Positions 25,014 through 33,515 of a DNA stretch of 64,000 nt are shown in pieces. How positions within the stretch are numbered: the first letter of the stretch is position 1; each line of letters opens with the position of its first letter. The notes beneath the pieces are model-generated. The model was not told the DNA's origin and made no database searches. It saw only the letters and a program-made list of their open reading frames with translations. Source of the stretch: Thiofaba sp049322715 (GTDB lineage Bacteria > Pseudomonadota > Gammaproteobacteria > Halothiobacillales > Halothiobacillaceae). The position numbers were made by a program, and so were the translations under genes. Location: contig JBMOQP010000030.1 of the NCBI GenBank assembly GCA_049322715.1, positions 10,839-74,838 of the forward strand, given 5' to 3'.

Positions 25014-25733
25014 TCAGGCAAAGTCGCCCCAGAGGGTCTGGGCCGCGGCCAGCAGGGCAAGGCCCGCGGTCTCGGTGCGCAGGATGCGCGGTCCGAGCCG
25101 CACGGGGGTGAAGCCTGATTGGATCGCCAAGGCGATCTCCTCCTCGCTCAGTCCGCCTTCCGGGCCGATCAGCACGTCGAGCGCGGGGGGGCGGCCAAGG
25201 TCCGCTAGACTGGAGACCCCTTCGGGGGCCAGCACGATCCGGATGGCCCTCCCGGATGGCTCGGCCAGCACCGATTCCAGCTTCTTCAGCTCATCCAGCC
25301 GCGGCAGGCGGTTGCGTCCGCACTGCTCGCAGGCGGATTGCAGGATGCCGCTCCAGCGCCCCAGGCGCCGCTCGGCGCGCTCCTCGTCCAGTTTCACCAC
25401 GCTGCGTCCGGTTGTCACCGGGCTGATGCGGGTGGCCCCGAGTTCGGTCGCCTTCTGCAGGGTGACATCCATGCGTTCCCCCTTGCTGATGCCCTGGATC
25501 AGCCGCACAGGGAGGGGCGATTCACGGTCGACGGCCTCGAAGGCGAGCAGGCTCAGCGCGCCGCCGCCGAGCAGTTCGGCGGCAAACTGGCCGCCCTGGC
25601 CGTTGAAGGCGATAACGGGATGGCCGGGCTTCAGGCGCAGCACGCGCTCCATGTGCTGGCGGGCCTCCCTGGGCAGGGGGACCTGCTGTCCGACGGCGAG
25701 AGGCAGGTCGACGAAGACGCGAGGGATCCTCAT
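25014..25733 (-). CDS. rsmE: 16S rRNA m3U1498 methyltransferase
   Basis: The 239-residue SPOUT methyltransferase has the PUA-like start MRIPRVFVDLPL, LIQGISKGERMDVTLQKATE, LIGPEGGLSEEEI and PRILRTETAGLALLAA, the knotted SAM site of RsmE. It methylates U1498 in the decoding region of 16S rRNA. The ATG at 25733 follows bioA by seven bases; a longer in-frame reading into bioA is rejected because the family starts at MRIPR. No insert is seen. Confidence 0.94.
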   Translation of the reverse strand: MRIPRVFVDLPLAVGQQVPLPREARQHMERVLRLKPGHPVIAFNGQGGQFAAELLGGGALSLLAFEAVDRESPLPVRLIQGISKGERMDVTLQKATELGATRISPVTTGRSVVKLDEERAERRLGRWSGILQSACEQCGRNRLPRLDELKKLESVLAEPSGRAIRIVLAPEGVSSLADLGRPPALDVLIGPEGGLSEEEIALAIQSGFTPVRLGPRILRTETAGLALLAAAQTLWGDFA

Positions 25734-25740
25734 GGGGCGC

Positions 25741-27099
25741 TCATCCTCGGGTCGCGACGTCGATGCCCGCTCGGGTGACATCGGCGAGCATGGCGATGTC
25801 GTCCTCGCTGAGCACGTAGGGCGGCATCCAGTAGACGACATTGCCGAGCGGGCGCAGCAGGGCTTCGTGTCTCAGGCCGTGCTCGAACACGCGCAGGCCG
25901 CGCCGCTCCTGCCAGGGGAAGGGGGCGCGCGTGGCCCTGTCCCGTACCATCTCGATGGCGAGGATCATGCCGCTCTGGCGCACCTCGGCGACATGCGGGT
26001 GGTCGGCGAGGCCGGCCGCGGCCTCGCCCATGACACCGGCCAGGCGGCGGTTGGCGCCGATCACGTCCGACTGCTCGAACAGGTCGAGGGTGGCCAGCGC
26101 GGCGGCACAGGCCAGCGGGTTGCCGGTGTAGCTGTGCGAGTGCAGGAAGGCGGACAGCTTGTCGTAGTCGTCGTAGAACACGCGGTAGACCGCGTCCGTG
26201 GTGAGCACGGCGGCGAGCGGCAGGAAGCCGCCGGTCAGGCCCTTGGAGAGGACCATGAAGTCCGGGGTGATGCCGGCTTGTTCCGACGCAAAGAGCGTTC
26301 CGGTACGGCCGAAACCCACCGCGATCTCGTCCGCGATCAGGTGGACCTTGTAGCGGTCGCACAGCTCGCGCAGCAGCCTGAGGTAGAGCGGGTCGTGCAT
26401 GCGCATGCCGCTCGCGCATTGCACCAGCGGCTCGATGATGACCGCGCTGATCTCCTCGTGATGTTCTGCGAGCAGGGTCTCCATGCCGGCGGCGGCGCGG
26501 CGTGCGACGTCGGCGCAGCTCTCTCCGGGAAGGCGGGCGGAGCAATCGGGAGATGGGGCCTTGAGTACCTCCATCAAGAGCGGCTGGTAGGTGGCCTTGA
26601 ACAGGCTGACGTCCCCGACCGACAGGGCGCCGAGAGTCTCACCGTGGTAGCTGTGTTCCAGCGCGACGAACTTGGTCTTGCGTTCCGCACCCTGGTTGCG
26701 CCAGGCGTGGTAGCTCATCTTCAGCGCCACCTCGATGCCGGACGAGCCGTTGTCGGCGTAGAACACGCGCGACAGGCCGGTAGGGGTGATCTTCACCAGC
26801 CGTTCGGAGAGCTCGATCACGGGGGCGTGGGTGAAGCCCGCGAGCAGCACGTGCTCGAGGGTGTCGAGCTGCTGCTTGATGCGCGCGCCGATGAACGGGT
26901 TGGCGTGGCCGAACAGGTTGACCCACCAGGAACTGACTGCGTCGAGGTAGCGGCGGCCGTCGAAGTCGTACAGCCATACGCCCTCGCCGCGCGCGATGGG
27001 GATCACGGGCAGGCGCTCGTGGTCCTTCATCTGCGTGCAGGGGTGCCAGAGGACGTCGAGGTCGCGCCGGCTCCAGGCGGCATTGATGGAATCAGTCAC
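25741..27099 (-). CDS. bioA: adenosylmethionine-8-amino-7-oxononanoate transaminase
   Basis: Converts 7-keto-8-aminopelargonate to 7,8-diaminopelargonate with SAM as amino donor, using PLP. The 452-residue class III aminotransferase shows LWHPCTQMKDHE, ALEHSYHGETLGALSVGD, LIADEIAVGFGRTGTLFA and the PLP lysine in LSKGLTGGFLPLA, the BioA pattern. The GTG at 27099 overlaps the nfeD stop by eight bases. bioA is separated from the rest of the biotin genes; bioD occurs 22 kb away in this window. Longer upstream readings overlap nfeD fully. Confidence 0.93.
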   Translation of the reverse strand: MTDSINAAWSRRDLDVLWHPCTQMKDHERLPVIPIARGEGVWLYDFDGRRYLDAVSSWWVNLFGHANPFIGARIKQQLDTLEHVLLAGFTHAPVIELSERLVKITPTGLSRVFYADNGSSGIEVALKMSYHAWRNQGAERKTKFVALEHSYHGETLGALSVGDVSLFKATYQPLLMEVLKAPSPDCSARLPGESCADVARRAAAGMETLLAEHHEEISAVIIEPLVQCASGMRMHDPLYLRLLRELCDRYKVHLIADEIAVGFGRTGTLFASEQAGITPDFMVLSKGLTGGFLPLAAVLTTDAVYRVFYDDYDKLSAFLHSHSYTGNPLACAAALATLDLFEQSDVIGANRRLAGVMGEAAAGLADHPHVAEVRQSGMILAIEMVRDRATRAPFPWQERRGLRVFEHGLRHEALLRPLGNVVYWMPPYVLSEDDIAMLADVTRAGIDVATRG

Positions 27100-27625
27100 C
27101 GCCGCCGTCCCCGCCGCCTGCGTCGGCACTGTCGTCCTCGTGGCGGCTGGGCGCGGTGTCGCTCCCGCCGGAGGATGGGCCGGCGTCACGCTCCAGAGGG
27201 CGGACCCGGAGGGAGGTGCCCTCCACGCCGATGACTTCGACCCGAGTGCCTGCCGGCATGTCGGGGCCGAGCACCTTCCACAGCGTGTCGTCCATGCGCA
27301 CCCGGCCGACGCCGTTGACGATGGGGGCGTCCAGGGTGAGGATGCGGCCCACACTCTGGGCGCCGCGCACGTTGAGGGTGGGGCGATCGGTCTCGACCGG
27401 GTGGCGCTTGAGGTAGCGGCGGCCGAGACCGATCACGACGATGGAGAGGGTCGCGAACAGGATGAGCTGGACTTCCAGGCCCATGCCCGGCATGAGCCAG
27501 AGTAAGCCGCCGACTCCCATCGCCGCGATCCCCATCCACAGGAAGAAGGTGGACGGGGCCAGCATCTCGAGGATCATCAGGGCCAGCCCGAGGACCAGCC
27601 AGTGCCAGTAGTCCAGCTCAGGCAT
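27092..27625 (-). CDS. nfeD: NfeD-like membrane protein
   Basis: The 177-residue protein has N-terminal membrane segments (WLVLGLALMILEMLA, FFLWMGIAAMGVGGLLWLM, LILFATLSIVVIGLG) and a C-terminal OB-like NfeD domain (VGRILTLDAPIVNGVGRVRMDDTLW). NfeD proteins pair with SPFH proteins in membrane microdomains, and it lies directly after one here. ATG 27625 overlaps the SPFH gene's stop by eight bases. The C-terminus ends in a Gly/Asp-rich low-complexity tail that overlaps the bioA start. Confidence 0.87.
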   Translation of the reverse strand: MPELDYWHWLVLGLALMILEMLAPSTFFLWMGIAAMGVGGLLWLMPGMGLEVQLILFATLSIVVIGLGRRYLKRHPVETDRPTLNVRGAQSVGRILTLDAPIVNGVGRVRMDDTLWKVLGPDMPAGTRVEVIGVEGTSLRVRPLERDAGPSSGGSDTAPSRHEDDSADAGGGDGGGD

Positions 27626-28613
27626 GGCCGGATCCATCCCCGGACCCGGCCCTTCGGGGGTCGCCTTGTGGCGACCCAACGCCGTTCCCTACGGCGTTGT
27701 TGGGCTTGTCCTTGAGGAAGGCCTCCTTGGCCAGTTCGCCGATGCCCTCGAGCGAACCGAGGATGCTGCTGGCCTCCACGGGCAGCATGATCACCTTCTG
27801 GTTCGGCGCGGTGGCCACGGCCTGGAAGGCCTCGATGTACTTGGTGGCGACGAAGTAGTTGATCGCCTGCAGGTTGCCACCCGCGATCGCCTCGCTCACC
27901 GTGCGGGTGGCAACGGCCTCGGCCTGGGCCAGGCGCTCGCGTGCCTCGGCCTCGCGGAAGGCAGCCTCCTTCTCGCCCTCGGCCTTGAGGATCTGGGCCT
28001 GCTTCTCGCCGTCCGCCTTGAGGATGTCGGCCTGGCGCTTGCCCTCGGCCTCGAGGATGGCAGCGCGCTTTTCCCGCTCGGCCTTCATCTGGCGCGCCAT
28101 CGAGTCGACCAGGTCGCGCGGGGGGGTGATGTCCTTGATCTCGATACGGGTGATCTTGGTACCCCAGGGCGAGGTTGCCTCGTCGACCACCAGCAGCAGG
28201 CGGGCGTTGATCTCGTCACGCTTGGAGAGCAGCTCGTCAAGGTCCATCGAGCCCATGACGGTGCGGATGTTGGTCATGGTCAGGTTGAGGATGGCGTATT
28301 CGAGGTTGTGCACCTCGTAGGCGGCCTTCGGCGCGTCCAGCACCTGGAAGAACACCACGCCGTCCACCTGGACCATGGCGTTGTCCTGGGTGATGACCTC
28401 CTGCGATGGCACGTCAAGCACCTGCTCCATCATGTTCATCTTGCGCCCGATGCGGTCGACGAACGGGATGATCAGGTTGAGGCCGGGGGGCAGGGTGCGC
28501 ATGTAGCGGCCGAAGCGCTCGACCGTATATTCCCGCCCCTGCGGCACGGTCTTCACCCCGGCGAAGATGAAGATCACGGCCAGGGCCAACAGCGTCAGTG
28601 CAAATCCGGTCAT
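27618..28613 (-). CDS. SPFH/band 7 (stomatin-like) membrane protein with repeat-derived C-terminus
   Basis: The 331-residue protein starts with one membrane helix (FALTLLALAVIFIFAGVKTV), followed by the SPFH domain (VPQGREYTVERFGRYMRTL, QVDGVVFFQVLDAPKAAYEV, GTKITRIEIKDITPPRDL) and a long charged coiled coil rich in KAEGEKQA repeats. It is of the QmcA/slipin type and is partnered by NfeD. After LAKEAFLKDKPN the reading enters a palindromic element (27626-27702), so about the last 26 residues are repeat-derived. Confidence 0.9.
   Translation of the reverse strand: MTGFALTLLALAVIFIFAGVKTVPQGREYTVERFGRYMRTLPPGLNLIIPFVDRIGRKMNMMEQVLDVPSQEVITQDNAMVQVDGVVFFQVLDAPKAAYEVHNLEYAILNLTMTNIRTVMGSMDLDELLSKRDEINARLLLVVDEATSPWGTKITRIEIKDITPPRDLVDSMARQMKAEREKRAAILEAEGKRQADILKADGEKQAQILKAEGEKEAAFREAEARERLAQAEAVATRTVSEAIAGGNLQAINYFVATKYIEAFQAVATAPNQKVIMLPVEASSILGSLEGIGELAKEAFLKDKPNNAVGNGVGSPQGDPRRAGSGDGSGHA
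27626..27702 (+). repeat. triple-hairpin palindromic element at the SPFH/nfeD junction
   Basis: Hairpin 1 is degenerate (CCGGATCCATCCCCGG). Hairpin 2 is GGGTCGCC-TTGT-GGCGACCC and hairpin 3 AACGCCGT-TCCCT-ACGGCGTT, followed by GTT. It is read in frame on the minus strand and ends next to the nfeD ATG. Confidence 0.75.
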
Positions 28614-28659
28614 GGGGCTCTCCTTGGTTGGGATTTCCGTCGAGTCTGATAAAGGCGGT

Positions 28660-29520
28660 TTACAGCTCCATGTCGGGCCGCGCGTGGAACAGGCGCTGCC
28701 AGAGGGTGAGGCTGGGCTCGACCTGGTTCATGGTGTAGAAGTGCAGGCCGGGGGCGCCGCCCGCGAGCAGGTCCTCGCACATCTCGCCCACCACGTCCAG
28801 GCCGTAGGCGCGGATGCTCTCCGTGTCGTCGCCCATGGCCTCCAGGCGCTTGCGCAGCCAGCGCGGGATCTCCGCGCCGCAGGCGTCCGAGAAGCGCGCC
28901 AGCTGGGTGTAGTTGGTGATCGGCATGATGCCGGGGATGACCGGGATGTCGAGGCCCATGCGCTCGCAGTCGTCCATGAAGCGGAAGTAGGCGTCCGGGT
29001 TGTAGAAGTACTGGGTGATGGCGGCATCGGCCCCGGCGCGCACCTTGCGCGCGAAGTTCTCCAGGTCCGCCCTGGCCGAGGGGGCCTGCGGGTGGAACTC
29101 GGGATAGGCCGCCACCTCGATGTGGAACCAGTCGCCGGTCACCTCGCGGATGAATTCGACCAGTTCGTTGGCATAGCGCAGCTCGCCAGGATCGCGCATG
29201 CCGGAGGGCAGGTCGCCGCGCAGGGCGACGAGGCGGCGGATGCCCTGGGTCCGGTAGTCTTCGAGGATGGCGCGGATCTGCTCGCGCGTAGAGCCGATGC
29301 AGGACAGGTGCGGCGCGGCTTCGATGCCGGATTCGCGCTGGATCTCGCGCACGGTGTCGAAGGTGCGCTCCTGGGTCGAGCCGCCGGCGCCGAAGGTGAC
29401 CGAGAAGTAGCTCGGCTGCATGGCCTTGAGGGCCTGCCAGGTGCTGCGCAGCCTGGCCGCGCCTTCCTCGCTCTTGGGGGGGAAGAACTCGCAGCTGAAC
29501 GAGGGCAGGGTGGTACGCAT
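28660..29520 (-). CDS. metF: 5,10-methylenetetrahydrofolate reductase
   Basis: Reduces methylene-THF to methyl-THF for methionine synthesis, FAD-dependent. The 286-residue barrel shows FSCEFFPPKSEEGAARL, VTFGAGGSTQERT, RLVALRGDLP, DAAITQYFYNPD and VIPGIMPITNY, all MetF hallmarks. It lies 10 bp after ahcY in the metK-ahcY-metF order, so it probably shares the SAH-responsive transcript. Confidence 0.96.
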   Translation of the reverse strand: MRTTLPSFSCEFFPPKSEEGAARLRSTWQALKAMQPSYFSVTFGAGGSTQERTFDTVREIQRESGIEAAPHLSCIGSTREQIRAILEDYRTQGIRRLVALRGDLPSGMRDPGELRYANELVEFIREVTGDWFHIEVAAYPEFHPQAPSARADLENFARKVRAGADAAITQYFYNPDAYFRFMDDCERMGLDIPVIPGIMPITNYTQLARFSDACGAEIPRWLRKRLEAMGDDTESIRAYGLDVVGEMCEDLLAGGAPGLHFYTMNQVEPSLTLWQRLFHARPDMEL

Positions 29521-29530
29521 GGCGGCCTCC

Positions 29531-30922
29531 TCAGTAGCGGTAGCTGTCCGGCTTGTACGGGCCCTCGACCTGCACGCCGAGGTAGTCGGCCTGGGCCGGG
29601 GTCATGCGGGTGATCACCCCGCCGAAGCCTTCCACCATGTAGCGGGCCACTTCCTCGTCCAGTGCCTTCGGCAGCACGTCGACCCGGATGCGGGCTGGTT
29701 TTTCGGAGGCAGGCAGGTCGGCGAAGCGGCCGGCGTAGAGGTGGATCTGGGCCAGCACCTGGTTCGCGAACGAGCCGTCCATGATGCGGCTCGGGTGGCC
29801 GGTAGCGTTGCCGAGGTTCACCAGGCGACCCTCGGACAGCAGGATCAGGTAGTCGTCGCTGGCAAGGTCCGGGGCCTGCCCGGCCGGGGTGTCGCGGTAG
29901 ACCTTGTGCACCTGCGGCTTGACCTCGTCCCAGGCCCAGCTCTTGCGCATGAAGGCGGTGTCGATCTCATTGTCGAAGTGGCCGATGTTGCTCACCACCG
30001 CGCCCTTCTTGAGGGCCTTGAGCATCGGCGCGTCACAGACGTTGACGTTGCCGGTGGTGGTGACGATCAGGTCGATCTTGCCGAGCAGGGCATGGTCGAC
30101 GCAGGCATCGGAGCCGTCGTTGATGCCGTTGAGGTAGGGGGAGACGACCTCGTAGCCGTCCATGCAGGCCTGCATGGCGCAGATCGGGTCGATCTCGCTG
30201 ACCTTGACGATCATGCCTTCCTGGCGCAGGGAGGCCGCGGAGCCCTTGCCCACGTCGCCGTAGCCGATCACCAGCGCCTGCTTGCCGGACAGCAGGTGGT
30301 CGGTGGCGCGCTTGATCGCGTCGTTGAGCGAGTGGCGGCAGCCGTACTTGTTGTCGTTCTTGCTCTTGGTGACCGAGTCATTGACGTTGATCGCCGGGAC
30401 CTTGAGCGTGCCCGCCTTGAGCATCTCCCACAGGCGGTGGACGCCGGTGGTGGTCTCCTCGGACACGCCGTGGATGCCCGCCAGAAGCCCGGGGTGCTTC
30501 TCGTGCATCAGGCCGGTCAGGTCGCCGCCGTCATCCAGCAGCATGTTCGGCACCCAGCCGTTGGGGCCGTGGATGGTCCGCTCGATGCACCACCAGTACT
30601 CATCCTCGGTCTCGCCCTTCCAGGCGAACACGGGGATGCCGGCGGCGGCGATGGCCGCTGCGGCGTGGTCCTGGGTGGAGAAGATGTTGCACGAGGACCA
30701 GCGCACCTCGGCGCCGAGCGCGACCAGGGTCTCGATCAGCACGGCGGTCTGGATGGTCATGTGCAGGGAGCCGGTGATGCGTGCGCCCTGCAATGGCTGC
30801 TGCGCCTGGTACTTGCGGCGGATCGCCATCAGGGCGGGCATCTCGGTCTCCGCGATGCGGATTTCCTTGCGCCCCCATTCGGCCAGGGACAGGTCGGCGA
30901 CCTTGTAATCGGTGAAAGACAT
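29531..30922 (-). CDS. ahcY: adenosylhomocysteinase (SAH hydrolase)
   Basis: Splits S-adenosylhomocysteine to adenosine and homocysteine with bound NAD. The 463-residue protein has KVADLSLAEWGRKEI, GARITGSLHMTIQTAVLIET, LVIGYGDVGKGSAASLR (NAD loop) and the conserved C-terminal GPYKPDSYRY. AGGAG lies before the ATG. It is preceded by a SAH riboswitch, so expression should rise when SAH accumulates. Confidence 0.97.
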   Translation of the reverse strand: MSFTDYKVADLSLAEWGRKEIRIAETEMPALMAIRRKYQAQQPLQGARITGSLHMTIQTAVLIETLVALGAEVRWSSCNIFSTQDHAAAAIAAAGIPVFAWKGETEDEYWWCIERTIHGPNGWVPNMLLDDGGDLTGLMHEKHPGLLAGIHGVSEETTTGVHRLWEMLKAGTLKVPAINVNDSVTKSKNDNKYGCRHSLNDAIKRATDHLLSGKQALVIGYGDVGKGSAASLRQEGMIVKVSEIDPICAMQACMDGYEVVSPYLNGINDGSDACVDHALLGKIDLIVTTTGNVNVCDAPMLKALKKGAVVSNIGHFDNEIDTAFMRKSWAWDEVKPQVHKVYRDTPAGQAPDLASDDYLILLSEGRLVNLGNATGHPSRIMDGSFANQVLAQIHLYAGRFADLPASEKPARIRVDVLPKALDEEVARYMVEGFGGVITRMTPAQADYLGVQVEGPYKPDSYRY

Positions 30923-30943
30923 GCAACGTTCTCCTAAGTCTTA

Positions 30944-31028
30944 GGGGATGGGCGCCGTTGCATGGTTGTCACCCGTCCGCCGAGCCTGACAGGCCTGATG
31001 CCTGCTGCAGCGCCCCTCGGCGGACGGG
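30944..31028 (-). ncRNA. SAH riboswitch upstream of ahcY
   Basis: On the minus strand: CCCGTCCGCCGAG, GGGCGCTGCAGC, CAGGCTCGGCGGACGGG, then CAACGGCGCCC. CCGTCCGCCGAG pairs with CTCGGCGGACGG (helix P1/P2 region), and GGGCGC can pair with GCGCCC, the pseudoknot of the SAH riboswitch class. The cores GAGGGGCGCTGC, CAGGCTCGGCGG and AACGGCGCCC follow the class pattern. It lies directly before ahcY. Confidence 0.9.
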
Positions 31029-31037
31029 TTATGTGGG

Positions 31038-32198
31038 TTACAGTCCGGCGGCCGCGCGCAGGGCATCCGCCTTGTCGGTCCGCTCCCAGGTGAATTCCGG
31101 CTCCTCGCGGCCGAAGTGTCCGTAGGCGGCGGTCTTCTGGTAGATCGGCTGGATCAGGTCGAGCATCTTGATGATGCCGTACGGGCGCAGGTCGAAGGTG
31201 TCGGCGACAATGTCGGCGATGCGGTCGTCATCGATGCGGCCGGTGCCGAAGGTGTCGACGGTGATCGAGGTCGGCTCGGCCACGCCAATGGCGTAGGAGA
31301 CCTGGATCTCGCAGCGGTCGGCCAGGCCCGCGGCGACGATGTTCTTCGCCACGTAGCGGCCGGCGTAGGCTGCCGAGCGGTCGACCTTGGACGGGTCCTT
31401 GCCGGAGAAGGCGCCGCCGCCGTGACGGCCCATGCCGCCGTAGGTGTCGACGATGATCTTGCGCCCGGTCAGGCCGCAGTCGCCCACCGGGCCGCCGATG
31501 ACGAACTGGCCAGTCGGGTTGATGTGGAACTTGGTGTCCTTGTGCAGCCACTCGGCGGGCAGGACGGGCTTGATGATGGTTTCCATCACCGCTTCCTGCA
31601 GGTCCTTGTAGGCGATGTCCGGGTTGTGCTGGGTGGACAGCACAACCGCATCGATGCCCACCGGCTTGCCGTCGCGGTAGCGGAAGCTGACCTGGCTCTT
31701 GGCGTCCGGGCGCAGCCAGGGCAGGGTGCCGTTCTTGCGCACCTTGGCCTGGCGCTTGACCAGGCGGTGAGCATAGGTGATCGGCGCCGGCATGAGCACG
31801 TCGGTCTCGTTGCAGGCAAAGCCGAACATCAGGCCCTGGTCGCCCGCGCCCTGCTCCTCGTTGACGATGCGGTCGACGCCCTGGGCGATGTCGGAGGACT
31901 GCTTGCCAATGGCGGACAGCACGCCGCAGGTACGGCCGTCGAAGCCGATCTCGGAACTGTCGTAGCCGATGTCGACGATGACCTTGCGCACCAGTTCGTC
32001 CAGGTCGACCCAGGCGGAGGTGGTCACCTCTCCGGCGAGCATGACGAAGCCGGTCTTCACCAGCGTTTCGCAGGCCACGCGGGCGTGCTTGTCCTGCGCC
32101 AGGATGGCGTCGAGGATGGCGTCGGAAATCTGGTCGGCGATCTTGTCCGGATGGCCCTCGGACACGGATTCCGAGGTGAACACATAATCACGTTTCAT
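31038..32198 (-). CDS. metK: S-adenosylmethionine synthetase
   Basis: Makes SAM from methionine and ATP. The 386-residue protein starts MKRDYVFTSESVSEGHPDKI and shows GAGDQGLMFGFACNET, FVIGGPVGDCGLTGRKIIVD and GGGAFSGKDPSKVDRSAAY, the MetK signatures. It is the first gene of metK-(riboswitch)-ahcY-metF, the SAM cycle. Its upstream region is the 32305-32674 hairpin array; I saw no SAM riboswitch there. Confidence 0.97.
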   Translation of the reverse strand: MKRDYVFTSESVSEGHPDKIADQISDAILDAILAQDKHARVACETLVKTGFVMLAGEVTTSAWVDLDELVRKVIVDIGYDSSEIGFDGRTCGVLSAIGKQSSDIAQGVDRIVNEEQGAGDQGLMFGFACNETDVLMPAPITYAHRLVKRQAKVRKNGTLPWLRPDAKSQVSFRYRDGKPVGIDAVVLSTQHNPDIAYKDLQEAVMETIIKPVLPAEWLHKDTKFHINPTGQFVIGGPVGDCGLTGRKIIVDTYGGMGRHGGGAFSGKDPSKVDRSAAYAGRYVAKNIVAAGLADRCEIQVSYAIGVAEPTSITVDTFGTGRIDDDRIADIVADTFDLRPYGIIKMLDLIQPIYQKTAAYGHFGREEPEFTWERTDKADALRAAAGL

Positions 32199-32708
32199 CT
32201 GGCGCTCCTGGCGGCACGAGAGTCAAACCGCAGGATGATACCGCAAGCGCGTTTGCCCTGCCTATGAGGCTGGTGGGGGAGGGACAGGGAGGAAAACCAG
32301 GTTATTTCAAAAGGGCTGTCCTGCCCTTTTGAAACTCGCTTGGTCCCTCCTCTCAAGCCCTTGCGGCGTCCATGCCGCAAGGTCCTTCGGACTGCGGCTT
32401 TCGAGAGCGTCGCGGTACATGCCAACATCGTTGCATGGAGCAACGATGGAACGCTTTGCGTTCCCCGAAGGGCTGGGCACAGGGGCGTGCCCGGCCGCGA
32501 CGGGCTCCGAAGATCAAGCACTTATCGTGCCTGATCTTCGTGGATGCCGACCATCCATGGTCGGCCCCCTTCGGGTTCGCCTTACGGCGAATCCCGATCC
32601 GTTCCCGACGGATCGGTCAAGCCATCCATGGCTTGCACCTTCAGGCTGTTTCAAAGGGCTTTGAAACAGCCTGAAACGCCGGCCCAGGGCCGGCGCGAGG
32701 AGGTGGGG
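32199..32708. other. 510-bp gene-free stretch, mostly hairpin array
   Basis: No credible gene. Open frames here are short and run through palindromes in several frames. The metK promoter should lie near its right-hand start side (32199-32300); the rest is the hairpin array annotated separately. Confidence 0.7.
32305..32674. repeat. array of about ten consecutive palindromes
   Basis: In order: TTTCAAAAGGGC/GCCCTTTTGAAA; CTTGCGGC/GCCGCAAG; TCCTTCGGA; ATCGTTGC/GCAACGAT; GGAACGC/GCGTTCC; GGGCAC/GTGCCC; GAAGATCA/TGATCTTC enclosing GCACTTATCGTGC; GCCGACCA-TCCA-TGGTCGGC; GGGTTCGCC/GGCGAATCCC; GATCCGT-TCCCG-ACGGATC; AAGCCA-TCCA-TGGCTT; and a 15-bp perfect stem TCAGGCTGTTTCAAA/TTTGAAACAGCCTGA. The TCCA and TCCCG loops are those of the triple-hairpin elements, so several elements appear concatenated. 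Confidence 0.85.
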
Positions 32709-33515
32709 TCAGTAGCCGTAGGTGCCCCGCAGTAGTTCGGCATGGCCCGCGTAAGTGGCGTTGGAGGCGGCTTCGAAGCCGTTGGTGTTGAGCATCTCCA
32801 GCATGGCGCGGCCCTCGGGGGTCTTGTCGGCCTGCAGCAGGGCGTTGCGCAGGCGTTCGCGGACCTCCGGCGGCACGCTCGGGGCGGCGGCCACGGCCAG
32901 GTGCGGCAGCTGCTTGGAGGAGGTCACCACGTTCAGGTCGTCGTAGAGGATCGCAATGGGTGTGGGCACCAGGGCGGCCGCGACCTTGCCCTTGAGAACC
33001 ATGTCGATGGCCTCCCGGGCGTTGTTGGCGTACTTGAAGTCGGGCAGGCGCATCGGGTTGGGGAACATCTGGAACAGCACCAGTGCGGACAGGTTGGGGG
33101 AGGCGATGGTGGCCACCGGCTTGCCGAGCAGTTCCTGAGGGTCGAGGATCGCGACATCGTTGCGGGTGACCAGCGACTGGCTGACGACCCCGGCAATCTT
33201 GGCGAGCACCGTGTAGTTTTGGCGCTGGACGAGGAAGTCGATCATCGGCGCGTTGTCGAAGACGAACTCGTACCCCGCGCCCTTGCGCGTCACGTCCCAG
33301 TAGCCCAGGTAGGTGCTGTTGGTGACCAGCTCGACCGGGGTGCCGACACTCTTGCCGAGGTAGTCCGTCATCTTGGTGTATTCGGCCTTCATCTCTGCCT
33401 GCGGCAGGAAAGGCGGGACGGCGAGGCGGAAACCGGCGGCCTGCAGGCTGCTGGAAAGGCCGAGAAACAAGGCAGCCGCGAGGGAGATTGTGCGGGCATC
33501 GGGCAGGAGGCGCAT
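32709..33515 (-). CDS. PhnD-like periplasmic substrate-binding protein (phosphate/phosphonate type)
   Basis: The 268-residue protein starts with a signal peptide (MRLLPDARTISLAAALFLGL...LQAAG) and has the PhnD/SsuA/transferrin-like fold pattern: LAVPPFLPQAEM, TKMTDYLGKSVGTPVELV, AMIDFL-like segment, ELLGKPVATIASPNLSALVL and AREAIDMVLKGKVAAALVPT. The ligand is unknown; no permease or ATPase gene is adjacent, so it may be a sensor-type protein rather than a transporter part. ATG 33515 is chosen for the signal peptide and the AAAGGA upstream; longer readings include repeat DNA. Confidence 0.8.
   Translation of the reverse strand: MRLLPDARTISLAAALFLGLSSSLQAAGFRLAVPPFLPQAEMKAEYTKMTDYLGKSVGTPVELVTNSTYLGYWDVTRKGAGYEFVFDNAPMIDFLVQRQNYTVLAKIAGVVSQSLVTRNDVAILDPQELLGKPVATIASPNLSALVLFQMFPNPMRLPDFKYANNAREAIDMVLKGKVAAALVPTPIAILYDDLNVVTSSKQLPHLAVAAAPSVPPEVRERLRNALLQADKTPEGRAMLEMLNTNGFEAASNATYAGHAELLRGTYGY

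Noticed and set aside
32199..32708. SAM riboswitch upstream of metK
   Set aside because: The leader contains only the hairpin array; I could not find conserved SAM riboswitch cores. The only riboswitch seen is the SAH type before ahcY.
32340..32735. Short plus-strand frames in the hairpin array (60-110 codons)
   Set aside because: They read through palindromes in all three frames, without ribosome sites or similarity to one another beyond the repeats.
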